Of a stretch of DNA of 64,000 bases, positions 31,686 through 41,148 are shown piece after piece (position 1 is the stretch's first letter; each line of letters opens with the position of its first letter). Origin of the DNA: Gammaproteobacteria bacterium (GTDB taxonomy: Bacteria; Pseudomonadota; Gammaproteobacteria; Steroidobacterales; Steroidobacteraceae). The position numbers and the translations under genes are program-made. The stretch covers positions 104,767 to 168,766 of the forward strand of contig CANGOP010000006.1 of NCBI GenBank assembly GCA_947455595.1, given 5' to 3'. Under the pieces are notes generated by a model, which saw only the letters and a list, made by a program, of their open reading frames with translations, was not told the DNA's origin and made no database searches.

Positions 31686-32038
31686 ACCGAATGCGTCCCC
31701 TTATGATCGCGTCGCCCGCAGCCATCGTGAAAGGATCGTGTGCTCGCGCAGAAAAGGCATGCCCTGCGGTGAGCCCCACGGTCTGTCGATGGCCGTCCGG
31801 AACACCGACATTCTACTGCGGTATCCCCCAATGGCGCTTGACTCATCAGGTTCGCCTCATGGGGTTCCACGGACGGCCGGTTGAGGCTACCCGTCGCCTA
31901 CCCGGGGGGCATTGGTCGCATCCGCGTGTACACTGAAAGCCCGACCGCCGACAGCGAGACGCTCTCCCACCGTTCAGTCAGGACCGTGGTTGTCGTTACG
32001 ATGTCTGGGTCAGCCACCGTTGGTGATGGACTTGTTCC
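31686..32038. other. Divergent intergenic region (353 bp)
   Basis: This lies between the amino-acid ABC operon (-) and fdhD (+). I see no convincing ORF, RNA or strong promoter. A TACACT hexamer near 31929 is a possible -10 for fdhD but lacks a good -35. The short open frames here are not supported by ribosome sites or family similarity. Confidence 0.4.
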
Positions 32039-32887
32039 GTGTCTGAGCGACCTGCCGATCCCGTCATCCCTGCCGATCCCACGTCGACCGTTGAGGTTTT
32101 GCGGTGGGATGGCGGCTATGGTGCACCGGTCAGCGACCAGGTGGCCGAGGAATGGCCGGTTGCCTTCCGGTATCAGGGCGTCCCCCATGTCGTGATGCTG
32201 GCATCGCCACGCGACCTAGAGGAACTCGCCGTCGGCTTTACGCTGACGGAAGCGATTGTGGGTCACCCGTCGGAGATCCGAGCGGTCTCGGCGGTATGTG
32301 CCGAGGGTGCCCTTGAAGTGCAGCTCACGATAGCGCCGGAGCGCTTTTCCAAGCTTCTTGAGCGGCAGCGCAACCTGACCGGGCGCACGGGTTGTGGCAT
32401 GTGCGGCGCCGAAACCGTCGACGATGCCATACGCACCCCACCGGCGCTGGCTGGTGGACGGTCATTGACGGCGCTGGATGTACAGCACGCCATTCAGAGC
32501 CTTGCGGCCGGGCAACCCTTGAACTCGCAAACGGGCAGCATTCACGCGGCTGGGTGGGCGTTGCCGGGGATCGGCGTCGTGTTAGTCAGAGAAGATGTTG
32601 GCCGTCACAATGCGCTCGATAAGCTCATCGGTGCGTTAGTGCGCCGTGGGGAAGACCTGACGAAGGGCTTCGTGGTGATTTCCAGCCGTGCCAGCTACGA
32701 ACTCGTACAAAAGGTCGCGACGGTGGGTATCACCACGCTCGTGGCCGTCTCGGCGCCCACGGGCTTTGCGATCCGTTCTGCCGAGCGTTTTGGCGTCACC
32801 TTGGTCGGCTTTGCTCGTCCGGGGCGACATGTGATTTACGCTCATCCCGAGCGTTTCGCCGATCGCTCCTCGGAGGTTTCATCATGA
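32039..32887 (+). CDS. fdhD: Formate dehydrogenase accessory sulfurtransferase FdhD
   Basis: 282 residues, GTG start. FdhD transfers sulfur from IscS to the molybdenum cofactor and is needed for active formate dehydrogenase. The catalytic cysteine loop is TGCGMCGAE (about 118-126). The HxxG-type segment GSIHAAGWALPG lies at about 166-177 and the conserved REDVGRHNALDKLIG at about 183-197. No formate dehydrogenase structural gene is in the window. The downstream small gene overlaps it by 4 bp. Confidence 0.94.
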   Translation: MSERPADPVIPADPTSTVEVLRWDGGYGAPVSDQVAEEWPVAFRYQGVPHVVMLASPRDLEELAVGFTLTEAIVGHPSEIRAVSAVCAEGALEVQLTIAPERFSKLLERQRNLTGRTGCGMCGAETVDDAIRTPPALAGGRSLTALDVQHAIQSLAAGQPLNSQTGSIHAAGWALPGIGVVLVREDVGRHNALDKLIGALVRRGEDLTKGFVVISSRASYELVQKVATVGITTLVAVSAPTGFAIRSAERFGVTLVGFARPGRHVIYAHPERFADRSSEVSS

Positions 32888-33255
32888 AGATTCGGATTCA
32901 CGATGACTCGTTGCGCTGTCGACTGGGACGCCGTGAGCTCGGCGAGTTGGTGGCAACCGGGTTTCTGGTGTCGACGACGCGCTTTCCGACCGGCCGGTTA
33001 CGGTTCGGCCTCTCGTTGGATCCAGATCTGGAGACGGCGTTGGTCGACTGTGCGGACGGTCTCGTGGGCATCGGTTTGCCGCTCGAGGCGTTTACACGTT
33101 GGGCGCGCGGTTCCGAGGAGTCTTATGGATTCTCAGCATCGCTTGGCGATGGCACGCTCGATATTCTCATCGAGAAAGACTTTCCGTGTGATTCGCGGCC
33201 TGATTGCCCGGCGAGCGACGATCTTTTCGGGCCTGAATCGCTCAATCTCGAATAG
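32884..33255 (+). CDS. Small conserved protein coupled to fdhD (DUF7009-like)
   Basis: 123 residues. The N-terminal MKIRIHDDSLRCRLGRREL pattern resembles a small family (DUF7009) that I recall beside molybdenum-cofactor genes; that match is from memory and uncertain. The C-terminus has two cysteines (FPCDSRPDCP) and an acidic tail. The ATGA overlap with fdhD implies translational coupling and a possible role in formate dehydrogenase maturation. Function unknown. Confidence 0.7.
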   Translation: MKIRIHDDSLRCRLGRRELGELVATGFLVSTTRFPTGRLRFGLSLDPDLETALVDCADGLVGIGLPLEAFTRWARGSEESYGFSASLGDGTLDILIEKDFPCDSRPDCPASDDLFGPESLNLE

Positions 33256-33265
33256 CGCAACCGAT

Positions 33266-33295
33266 GACCCGGACGCACGCCTGTGCGCCCGGGTC
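33266..33295. terminator. Convergent hairpin between the fdhD operon and the desaturase
   Basis: GACCCGG-a-CGCAC, loop GCCT, GTGCG-c-CCGGGTC: a 12-bp stem with one internal mismatch in the 51-bp convergent gap. It has no long T-run but is placed to stop transcription from both sides. Confidence 0.6.
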
Positions 33296-33306
33296 GGAAC
33301 CTCGTT

Positions 33307-34371
33307 CTAGGCCCCGGCGCGCGCGTTCTTCGGGAAGCGCACCCACACCTTGCGTTCAAAGTCGAACAGCTTGCACTCGCGAACCGTCCGCCAGTAGGTA
33401 CGCATCGACAGTTCGATCTCCGGGATCTCCGGCACTAGCTTCGCCAACGCTGTCTGTGCAGCCTTCAGGCGGTACAGCGGGATCTTGGCATCCAGATGGT
33501 GCGCCGCATGTTCCATGATGTTGTGCAGCAGGAAGTTCCACCACGGACGAATGCGGTAACGCACGGTGCCGTGCAGGATGCCTTGTTCCTTGAGCCAGGA
33601 GCTCTTGTCGGCGTACCAGACGAAGTCCGGGTGCGTGTGGTGCAGGTACACCACGAAGCCGACGGTCCAATTCCAGACGAGAAAGGGGATCACGAAGCCC
33701 AGCACGAGGGACAACGCGAGCGACCCCTTCGTGAACATGACCAAGCCACCGATCCACGCAGCCGCAAAAACGGTCACGAGCGTCGAATCCCAGAAGAACT
33801 CCGAACGGTCGCCCGGCGAATTCTTGCCGCGCGGGTAGTAGAGACGGCGCCACCAGATTTCGACCAGGTAATAGGGCAAGGGACCCGCGGCGCTTCGATA
33901 GAGCCGCTCCAGTAGGCGCCGAGCCGGCGACATATTGGCCCACTCCGTTGGATCCTTCGGCTCCCAGACAAAGTCGCGGCCCTTGAGGCTGTTAAAACCG
34001 TGATGGACTACGTTATGACCGACGCGCCAGAGGCTATAGGGCGTCAGGGAGGGCAGGAACGCGATGCGTCCCAACACTTTGTTCAGCGTGTCGTGGTCTG
34101 TCAGGCTGCCATGGCAGGCGTCATGCCCAATAATGAACAGGCGCACGATCGCGAGCGTGGCGAGCACCATACCCAACAATTGCCAACCAATGCTTTGGCT
34201 AGCAACCAACCACTCGGCCAAACCGAACAGTGCAATGTCGGCCATGAGCAGAGCAACAGCAATGGCGGTTGAGCGGCGATAGTAGGCAGATAGCACTTCC
34301 CGCAGGCGAGGAATGCTATAGGTCTTTGAGCTCACAGTATTTTCGGTCACGATCTGAGGCGCGGCAGACAT
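33307..34371 (-). CDS. Membrane fatty-acid desaturase
   Basis: About 354 residues with four to six hydrophobic segments and the histidine boxes of the acyl-lipid desaturase superfamily: HDACHG, HNVVHHGF and HAAHH, which bind the di-iron centre. It resembles delta-12-type enzymes acting on membrane lipids; the exact position of desaturation cannot be read from sequence. ATG 34371 has AGGA upstream; an in-frame ATG at 34407 adds 12 residues and lacks a ribosome site. It is divergent from the GST gene. Confidence 0.88.
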   Translation of the reverse strand: MSAAPQIVTENTVSSKTYSIPRLREVLSAYYRRSTAIAVALLMADIALFGLAEWLVASQSIGWQLLGMVLATLAIVRLFIIGHDACHGSLTDHDTLNKVLGRIAFLPSLTPYSLWRVGHNVVHHGFNSLKGRDFVWEPKDPTEWANMSPARRLLERLYRSAAGPLPYYLVEIWWRRLYYPRGKNSPGDRSEFFWDSTLVTVFAAAWIGGLVMFTKGSLALSLVLGFVIPFLVWNWTVGFVVYLHHTHPDFVWYADKSSWLKEQGILHGTVRYRIRPWWNFLLHNIMEHAAHHLDAKIPLYRLKAAQTALAKLVPEIPEIELSMRTYWRTVRECKLFDFERKVWVRFPKNARAGA

Positions 34372-34477
34372 TGAAGCGGTGTTCCTAGACGATTCAAACC
34401 GGTACATTATGAAGGCTATGGCGCTCGGCGGATAGCACTGCTTGCCGAGGGGTCTTTTCGGTACAGGAGAACTGAAT

Positions 34478-35113
34478 TTGTACAGGTTGTACTACATCCC
34501 CGGGGCTGCCAGTTTTGCAGTTCACTGGTTACTGATCGACATGGGTGTACCGCACGAGGTGGTGCGGATCGACAGTGAGCGCCGCGAGCACAAGACCGCT
34601 GAATATCTGCGCCTGAACCCCAACGGGATGGTGCCGCTGCTGCTCATCGATGGTCAGCCGATGTACGAGGCCGCAGCGCTCGGGATGCTGCTGGGTGAGC
34701 GCCATGCCGAGCACCGTCTGGCACCCGGTGCCTTTGAGCCGGCGCGGATCGCGTATCTGCAATGGACCCTACATTTGGCTAATACGGTACAGCCGGCCTT
34801 CCGCCGTTGGTTTTACCCTACTGAAGCGGCGGGTGAGACGCAGGTTGAGACTGTCCAACATCACGCGCGCCTCGATCTAGAGGCGGCGTTTGAACGTCTC
34901 GATGCTCATCTTGCCGCCCATGGGCCTTACCTGTGCGGTACGTGGGGGCCGACAACAGCCGATTTTCACGCGGTGATGCTGGCGCGCTGGTCCCGTAACC
35001 TGCCGAAGACAGCGTTGCAATGGCCGGCGATCGCGAGATTGGTGCAATTGATGACCGCCCGCCCGAGCTTTGCGCAGGTCTGTGCGATTGAGGAGTTGTC
35101 GGGTTGGCCGTGA
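34478..35113 (+). CDS. Glutathione S-transferase family protein
   Basis: 211 residues. The N-terminal thioredoxin-like domain (LYYIPGAASFAVHWLLIDMG ... NPNGMVPLLLIDG with the cis-proline) is followed by an all-helical domain. The start is most likely TTG 34478, with AGGAGA 8 bp upstream; the frame remains open to 34442 without a better site. Substrate unknown. Its TGA overlaps the ATG of the next gene by 1 bp, so GST and the acetyltransferase are coupled. Confidence 0.88.
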   Translation: MYRLYYIPGAASFAVHWLLIDMGVPHEVVRIDSERREHKTAEYLRLNPNGMVPLLLIDGQPMYEAAALGMLLGERHAEHRLAPGAFEPARIAYLQWTLHLANTVQPAFRRWFYPTEAAGETQVETVQHHARLDLEAAFERLDAHLAAHGPYLCGTWGPTTADFHAVMLARWSRNLPKTALQWPAIARLVQLMTARPSFAQVCAIEELSGWP

Positions 35114-35643
35114 TGGCGTTTCATTTGGACACGCCACGGCTACTGCTCCGTCCACCCGTTCGGGAGGATTTCGAGGGCTGGGTCCTGATGGCGGCAGACC
35201 CGGTGACCATGGCAACCCTCGGCGGCGTCCAGCCCCGGTCGGTAGCGTGGCGAGCCTTTGTGCAGATGGCCGGTTCCTGGTCACTCTACGGTTTTGGCAT
35301 GTTCTCGGTGATTGAGCGCGCCACCGGTCGGTGGATTGGTCGCGTCGGACCCTGGCGACCGGATGGGTGGCCGGGCAACGAAGTGGGCTGGGGTCTGATT
35401 TCCGACAGGCATGGGCTGGGCTATGCGACGGAGGCGGCGACCGCGGCGATCGACTGGGTGGTGGACGTTTTGCAATGGCCAGAGTTCATCCATTGCATTG
35501 ACCCGAGCAATGAGCGCTCCGTGGCGCTCGCACGGCGGCTGGGATCCACTTGCCTGCGACAGGCAGACTTGCCTGCACCTCACGTTCAGCAAGTCGACAT
35601 TTATGGCCAGTCAGCCGCTGACTGGCGCCGCCGTCGGCCCTAG
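35113..35643 (+). CDS. GNAT-family acetyltransferase (RimJ/RimL-like)
   Basis: 176 residues of the Acetyltransf_3 type: FHLDTPRLLLRPPVREDFEGW at the start, the strand IGRVGPWRPDGWPGNEVGWGL in the middle, and the acetyl-CoA loop DRHGLGYATEAATAAIDW. The ATG at 35113 shares a base with the GST stop codon. It may acetylate a small molecule or a protein N-terminus; not determinable. It converges on the aldehyde dehydrogenase gene with a 4-bp overlap. Confidence 0.85.
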   Translation: MAFHLDTPRLLLRPPVREDFEGWVLMAADPVTMATLGGVQPRSVAWRAFVQMAGSWSLYGFGMFSVIERATGRWIGRVGPWRPDGWPGNEVGWGLISDRHGLGYATEAATAAIDWVVDVLQWPEFIHCIDPSNERSVALARRLGSTCLRQADLPAPHVQQVDIYGQSAADWRRRRP

Positions 35644-37067
35644 CGCTTGTTGCCTAAGTAGAAACGCATAACGAGGCGCTGAACGAGGCGCCCGTACGGG
35701 GGGCGGAAGAGCCCCACTGGGAAAAAACGGTGTCGGCGAAAGATTGCACGCGCGTGCGACAATTCCCGAAAGCCCTCAACGCCGTGGTAACCACCGATTC
35801 CCGACTGCCCCACGCCGCCGAAGGGTAGGTCGTGATTGAAGACGTGCCAACCCCAGTCATTGATCGTGACGCCGCCCGAATGGGTGTGATCCAACAAAGT
35901 TCGTAAGTGAGTATCCGCAAAACCAAACGGATACATCGCCAATGGGCGTGGACCGGCATTGATCCAGGCGATCGCATCGTCCAGCGTGCGATAGCCGACG
36001 ATCGGGAGCACAGGACCGAAAATCTCCTCGTGAAGTACCCGCATTGACCGGTCGACCTGCGTCAGGATGGCGAGCGGCCGACGGCGACCCTGAGCGCTCC
36101 CGCCGGCGTAGCGGATCACAGCCCCGCGCTGGGTGGCATCGTCGAGTAGCGACTCGAGTCGTGCATTCTGTCGATCGTTAATGATCTGGGTGTAATTGGG
36201 ATCATTTCCGACCTGTGGATACAACGACTCCGCCGCTGTCTGGACCGCCTGCGCGAACGTCTCGAGGTGCTCCTCCGGCACCAATGCATAGTCTGGCGAT
36301 ACGCAAATCTGACCGGCATTAAATAGCTTGCCGTGCGCGATGGCCTGCGCCGCAGACGCTAGCGAATGGGCATCGGCAACGATGGCGGGCGATTTGCCAC
36401 CGAGTTCCAATGTCACAGGTGTCAGGTTGGCGGCAGCACTGGCCATGACATCGGGTGCAATCGACGGCGCCCCAGTAAAGATCAGGTGATCGAAGGGCAG
36501 CGCGGTGAAGGCGCGAGCCGCTTCGACCCCGCCGCCGATGACCGGCACTTCACCTACGCCGAACGCATCGTCGAGCAGTGCTTGTAATGCGGCGTTCGTG
36601 TGCGGCGCGTACTCCGAGCCCTTGATCATCGCTCGATTCCCCGCAGCAATCGCAGCGATCAAAGGACCCAGCGCCAGATAAACCGGGAAGTTCCACGGCG
36701 AGACGATGCCGACAACCCCCTTGGGTTGATATTCAACCCAAGCGCGGTTGGTCAGAAACAACAACTCTGTGTGGCGCCTGGATGGGCTCATCCACGAGGC
36801 CAGATGGCGCTTGGCGTGACGCGCTGCGAATACCGGCCCGAGGACATCGGCCAGCAAGGATTCAAACGGGGCGCGTCCGCCGAAGTCGGCTGAAATGGCT
36901 TCGGTAACCGAGTCCTGATGACGGCGCAGGGCATCAATGAGTTGTTGTAACCGAGCGCGCCGAAGCGATGCGCTCGGTCGAGGCTCGGCAGAGAATGCGA
37001 CTCTCTGCCGGGCCAATAGGGCCGCGAGGTTGGTGTGCAGATCACCTTCCTGCGCGGACGGGAGCAT
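35640..37067 (-). CDS. Aldehyde dehydrogenase, coniferyl-aldehyde type
   Basis: 475 residues. It has the catalytic cysteine in NAGQICVSPDY (about 247-257), the glutamate in ELGGKSPAIV (about 216-225), the NAD loop IFTGAPSIA and the C-terminal hydrophobic tail PPYGRLVQRLVMRFYLGNK seen in CalB-like dehydrogenases and long-chain ALDHs. It could oxidise aromatic or fatty aldehydes. It is 3 bp from the permease gene on the same strand, suggesting one transcript. Confidence 0.88.
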   Translation of the reverse strand: MLPSAQEGDLHTNLAALLARQRVAFSAEPRPSASLRRARLQQLIDALRRHQDSVTEAISADFGGRAPFESLLADVLGPVFAARHAKRHLASWMSPSRRHTELLFLTNRAWVEYQPKGVVGIVSPWNFPVYLALGPLIAAIAAGNRAMIKGSEYAPHTNAALQALLDDAFGVGEVPVIGGGVEAARAFTALPFDHLIFTGAPSIAPDVMASAAANLTPVTLELGGKSPAIVADAHSLASAAQAIAHGKLFNAGQICVSPDYALVPEEHLETFAQAVQTAAESLYPQVGNDPNYTQIINDRQNARLESLLDDATQRGAVIRYAGGSAQGRRRPLAILTQVDRSMRVLHEEIFGPVLPIVGYRTLDDAIAWINAGPRPLAMYPFGFADTHLRTLLDHTHSGGVTINDWGWHVFNHDLPFGGVGQSGIGGYHGVEGFRELSHARAIFRRHRFFPVGLFRPPYGRLVQRLVMRFYLGNKR

Positions 37068-37070
37068 GTC

Positions 37071-38447
37071 TTAAGCTCCCCGCGTCTTGCCGCGGCGCAG
37101 AACAACGTACAGGAGAAGCGCTACGATGATCGAGACGGTGCTCGCCCAGAATTCTGCCTTGTGCTCCGGCGTGATGGCCATCGCCACCAGCACCAACACC
37201 ATGCCGGCAATCGCGACGTAGCTGAGCCAGGGGAACAGCCACATCGGCAGCGACGGCGGCGGGCCGCCGGCCGCCTCCCGGCGCCGACGCGTGACGATCT
37301 GCGATACCGCCGTGGCCAGATAAATGACCACAATCAAAGCGCCGGACGCGTTGGTCAGAAACGCGTAGACATCGGGGAGCAGCAAGTTGGCGACGACACC
37401 GATGAAGCCTGCCGCGCTCGCCAGTAGCACCGAGCGGGCGGGTACTTGACGCGCGTTGGTCTTGACCAACGCGCGTGGGGCGTCGCCTTGTTCCGCCAAC
37501 ACAAACAGCACGCGGGACGCCACATAGAAGGCGGAGTTTAGGCACGACAGCACTGCCGTCAGGATGATGCCTTTCATGATCGTGCCAGCGTAGGGAATAT
37601 GCAGCGTGTCGAGCGCAGCAGCGAACGGCGAAATGCCCGATTTCACTTCGGTCCACGGCAGCACGCTGCAGATCACGAAGATGGAGCCGACGTAAAAAAT
37701 CAGAATGCGGCCAATGATCGTGGAGGTCATGCGCGCGACGGCGCGCGCCGGTTCTTCAGATTCCGCTGCTGCAATGGTGACCACTTCAGCGCCCATCATC
37801 GAGAAGATGACTGTGGTGACGGCAGCAAGTACTGCGAAAGCACCCTTCGGCGCAAAACCACCGTGCGAGTAAAGGTTCGAGAAGGTCATGCCCTCGGCAG
37901 AATGGAAACCGAAAGCGTGCGACAAGCCCAGCGTGATGAAGGAGATGATGGCCGCAACCTTGATGGAGGCAAACCAAAATTCGAATTCACCGTAGGCGCG
38001 CGCCGACATCAAGTTGACGCAGGTCATGAGCGCCATCAGCCCTAAACCGATCGCCATGTTCGGTATCGGTAGCCACTCTTGCAGGATGTTGGCGCCTGCG
38101 ATGGCTTCCACTGGAATCACGACGACCCAGAAATACCAGTACAGCCAGCCGACAGAAAATCCAGCCCAGTGACCGAGTCCGGCCCGTGAGAACTCCGTGA
38201 AAGAACGGATATTGGGCATGTCCACGGCCATCTCGCCGAGCATGCGCATGATCAGCAGAACGAGGAGTCCGGTCAGCGCATAGCTGATCAGAATCGCTGG
38301 GCCTGCTGCCGAGATCGCAACACTGCTGCCGACGAATAGGCCGGCGCCAATGATGCCGCCGATCGTGATCATGGTGACATGACGGGACTTGAGCGATTTG
38401 CTCAGCGTATTCGTCGATCCGGACGGTTCAGAAACGGGATGGGTCAT
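37071..38447 (-). CDS. Amino-acid permease (GABA/aromatic, APC family)
   Basis: 458 residues and about 12 membrane segments, APC superfamily. SRHVTMITIGGIIGAGLFVGSS (about 22-43) is the consensus first segment, and MMGAEVVTIAAAESEEPARAVARM (about 216-239) is the conserved loop of the GabP/AroP/ProY group. It ends in a basic tail. Its substrate is not assignable by eye; GABA would fit the polyamine genes further along the window, but that is inference only. Confidence 0.88.
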   Translation of the reverse strand: MTHPVSEPSGSTNTLSKSLKSRHVTMITIGGIIGAGLFVGSSVAISAAGPAILISYALTGLLVLLIMRMLGEMAVDMPNIRSFTEFSRAGLGHWAGFSVGWLYWYFWVVVIPVEAIAGANILQEWLPIPNMAIGLGLMALMTCVNLMSARAYGEFEFWFASIKVAAIISFITLGLSHAFGFHSAEGMTFSNLYSHGGFAPKGAFAVLAAVTTVIFSMMGAEVVTIAAAESEEPARAVARMTSTIIGRILIFYVGSIFVICSVLPWTEVKSGISPFAAALDTLHIPYAGTIMKGIILTAVLSCLNSAFYVASRVLFVLAEQGDAPRALVKTNARQVPARSVLLASAAGFIGVVANLLLPDVYAFLTNASGALIVVIYLATAVSQIVTRRRREAAGGPPPSLPMWLFPWLSYVAIAGMVLVLVAMAITPEHKAEFWASTVSIIVALLLYVVLRRGKTRGA

Positions 38448-38571
38448 GTTGTAAGTGCTCCAGGCGCTTCAGGGCGCGTCCCGCAGGGTACACAATGCGA
38501 CGGCCTGCGTGCACTCGGTCGTAGAATGGCGGCTCGGGGTGCCCCCCCCACCTGTCAGGAGTCTGACCGCC

Positions 38572-39513
38572 GTGCTCGAGCCTATCGACCCCAGTTTTGC
38601 GGATATTTTGTCTGCCGCCTCGCGTATCGCCCCCTACATACGCCAGACCCCTGTGCTCAGCGACGACGGACGTTTCCCCGGTCTCGTTTTTAAATGTGAA
38701 AACCTGCAGGCTGTCGGTGCCTTTAAGGCTCGCGGTGCCTGTAATGCCGTATTTTCATTGAGCGATGCTGCCGCGCGAGGGGGTGTTGTGACGCACTCCT
38801 CGGGTAATCATGCCGCTGCCTTGGCCCGCGCTGCCCGCCTGCGCGGCATACCCGCTCACATTGTGATGCCACGCGGAGCGCCGGCAATCAAACGTGCGGC
38901 GGTGGAGGAGTGGGGCGGGCACGTCACCGTCTGTGAGCCGACGCTTGCCTCTCGAGAGGAAACCGCCGCAGCACTGTGTTCCCAGACCGGGGGTGTGTTG
39001 GTACATCCTTATGACGACCCTGCGGTGATCGCGGGACAGGGTTCGGCGTTGTTGGAAATGGCGTCGACGATGGAGCCGCCGGACGTCGTCCTGGTACCAG
39101 TCGGTGGCGGAGGCCTTTTGGCCGGAACCAGCCTGGCCGCACACCATCGCTGGCCAGGGGTTCGCGTGGTGGGTGTTGAACCTTCGGGAGCCGATGATGC
39201 GGCTCGGTCGTGGTCCAGTGGCGTGCTGCAGCCACAGCTGGCTCCGAATACGATTGCCGATGGGTTGCGGGGCGCTTTATCAGCTCGAACGCTGCGGATG
39301 GCGCAGGCCTATGTTGATGACATTGTGACGGTGAGCGAAGGCGCAATCGTGTCGGCTATGCGCCTCATCTTTGATCGCCTCAAAATGGTGGTCGAACCCT
39401 CCGGCGCCGTGCCACTAGCGGCAGTCCTCGAAGGCCGCGTGACGGGCGCGCGAATGGCATTAATCCTCACCGGTGGAAATGTCGATCTGGGGCAACTGCC
39501 GTGGACTAGGTAG
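38572..39513 (+). CDS. PLP-dependent threonine/serine dehydratase or racemase
   Basis: 313 residues, fold-type II. The PLP lysine is in GAFKARGACNAV (about 50-61), followed by SSGNHAAALA and the phosphate-binding VPVGGGGLLAG (about 172-182). There is no ACT regulatory domain, so it is catabolic TdcB-like or serine-racemase-like rather than IlvA. The start is GTG 38572 with AGGAG upstream; the open frame continues to 38455 without similarity. It is divergent from the permease gene. Confidence 0.88.
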   Translation: MLEPIDPSFADILSAASRIAPYIRQTPVLSDDGRFPGLVFKCENLQAVGAFKARGACNAVFSLSDAAARGGVVTHSSGNHAAALARAARLRGIPAHIVMPRGAPAIKRAAVEEWGGHVTVCEPTLASREETAAALCSQTGGVLVHPYDDPAVIAGQGSALLEMASTMEPPDVVLVPVGGGGLLAGTSLAAHHRWPGVRVVGVEPSGADDAARSWSSGVLQPQLAPNTIADGLRGALSARTLRMAQAYVDDIVTVSEGAIVSAMRLIFDRLKMVVEPSGAVPLAAVLEGRVTGARMALILTGGNVDLGQLPWTR

Positions 39514-39599
39514 GGCCCACAACGCCGCTGTGGAAAGCGCCTAATCCACTGCGCTCTCACTGGCGTACTCTGAGACCGACTCACAAGGAGGATGGTGTC

Positions 39600-40577
39600 A
39601 TGAGCAGCGTTGCAGATCACATCATGGTGGCGCTTGCGGATCCGACTGCGCGTCCGGGGCCCTTGTTGGCGCGAGCTGGCGAAATCGCCAGTCGATCCGG
39701 TGCCCGCGTCACTGTCTTCCACAGTCTTTACAGCCCGTTTCTGACGGGGCAGCAGTATTACTCCGAAGAGGAGTTGCAGCACGCCATTGCAACAATGGTT
39801 GACGCCAGCAAGGCGGAGCTTGAGGGCTTAGCGAAACCGTTGCGGGCGATGGGCATCAATGTGCATGTGCGTGTTCGGTGGGATTACCCGCCGCACGAAA
39901 GTATCGTTCGCGAAGTGTTGCGCGAGAAAATCGGTCTGCTGCTGGTCGGTACGCATCGGCATAGCAGGGTCGCCCGATTGGTGCTCACTAACACGGATTG
40001 GCAATTGATTCGCGCGTGTCCTTGTCCGGTACTGCTCGTAAAAGGGACTCAACCTTACGATAACGCGCCCGTATTAGTATCGGTAGATCCGATGCACGCC
40101 AACGCGAAACCGGAAGCCTTGGATGTGCGATTGCTTGACGCTGGCCGCGATTTTGCGAAGTTATTCGCTTCCCCTGTCCATGCTGCGCACTTTCATTCGT
40201 TCGGTTTTCCCATGATGGCCGGGTTTATGGTGGAGCCCGTGCCGGTTCCTCCGCAGGTGAATGAGGAATACATCAATGAAGTCAAAGATGCGTTCGCGTC
40301 TCTCGTGAAGCCTTTGTCGTTGCCTCGAGCGCAGCAACATCTGCGGCCGGGGTATCCCGTTGAGGAGCTGCCTCTGTTGGCCGGTGAAATTGGCGCAGGT
40401 GTCGTTGTGATGGGTGCTGTATCGCGCAGCGCCGTCAAGCGCTTGTTCATCGGCAATACGGCGGAGAGTGTGATCGATGCGGTGCCGTGCGATGTGTTAG
40501 TGATCAAGCCTGCCGATTTTCGTACTGATGTGCCAAAACGAGCTTATGCACGGCCGTTGGTCGTGCCGGCATTCTGA
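39600..40577 (+). CDS. Tandem universal stress protein (UspE-like)
   Basis: 325 residues made of two UspA domains (about 1-145 and 155-312). The second has the complete nucleotide loop VVMGAVSRSAVKRLFIGNTAES; the first retains LLVGTHRHSRVARLVLTNTDW without the full Gly/Ser pattern, so only the second may bind ATP. A consensus AAGGAGG lies 9 bp before ATG 39600. It stands alone in its orientation and converges on the DUF6763-like gene. Confidence 0.88.
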   Translation: MSSVADHIMVALADPTARPGPLLARAGEIASRSGARVTVFHSLYSPFLTGQQYYSEEELQHAIATMVDASKAELEGLAKPLRAMGINVHVRVRWDYPPHESIVREVLREKIGLLLVGTHRHSRVARLVLTNTDWQLIRACPCPVLLVKGTQPYDNAPVLVSVDPMHANAKPEALDVRLLDAGRDFAKLFASPVHAAHFHSFGFPMMAGFMVEPVPVPPQVNEEYINEVKDAFASLVKPLSLPRAQQHLRPGYPVEELPLLAGEIGAGVVVMGAVSRSAVKRLFIGNTAESVIDAVPCDVLVIKPADFRTDVPKRAYARPLVVPAF

Positions 40578-40586
40578 TAGCAGCCG

Positions 40587-40946
40587 TTAGTGGAGCGGCT
40601 CATCCAGTTCTAAGAGCGGTTCTTCAAAGTCGCTATCGTCTTGGATGGTGTCTGCGCGCTCGCCAATCTCGCGGGGCAGGCTGGGTTCCCAACCCTCGCC
40701 TGCGAGCGCGTATTCTCGCTCTGCTGGATCAAGGGGGTCGCTGGGGCCCATTGGATCCTCGGGTGCCGTCGCAATATCGAGAGAGAGCTCAAACCAGGCT
40801 TCTTGGTCGACTTCGTCCAGATCGCCGTCGGAATCCTGTACCTCGACGCTCCCGGTGTGGTCGTCCAAGGCAACCACCTGAAACAGGCGACCACCGATCC
40901 GATCGCGATACCAACTGCCGACCTCAGGTATCAGACGCGTCGTCAT
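40587..40946 (-). CDS. Small acidic DUF6763-like protein
   Basis: 119 residues, strongly acidic. An SH3-like N-terminal part (EVGSWYRDRIGGRLFQVVALDD) is followed by a beta strand pair and an acidic tail. It resembles a gammaproteobacterial family annotated as DUF6763, from memory. ATG 40946 has GGGAGA 7 bp upstream; the open frame continues to 41090 but the extension is basic and unsupported. Function unknown. Confidence 0.72.
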   Translation of the reverse strand: MTTRLIPEVGSWYRDRIGGRLFQVVALDDHTGSVEVQDSDGDLDEVDQEAWFELSLDIATAPEDPMGPSDPLDPAEREYALAGEGWEPSLPREIGERADTIQDDSDFEEPLLELDEPLH

Positions 40947-41148
40947 GACGTTCTCCCAGTTGTGCTTCCACTTAAGCCGTATCGCCATCCTAGGCTCGAT
41001 TGGCGCCCGTTCCCTCAGGGATTTTGCGGATGCGACGCCCCGGTCAGGTGCATCTGAGTGCCGTCGTGCGCTATCTAGGTGCGCGGCCAACGAAACAAAA
41101 GCTCATACAAAACAATAGTTTAATTATTTTTGACGCGCGAGAGGCGGT

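Noticed and set aside
31327..31884. Open frame of 185 codons on the plus strand across the start of the fused ABC gene
   Set aside because: Most of it is antisense to the signal peptide and first half-domain; the part beyond has no ribosome site or similarity.
37599..38045. 148-codon frame antisense to the amino-acid permease
   Set aside because: Charged low-complexity product with many His/Asp/Arg residues, typical of an antisense shadow of membrane-protein DNA.
40947..41090. N-terminal extension of the DUF6763-like protein
   Set aside because: Basic and unlike the acidic core; the ATG at 40946 has a clear ribosome site.
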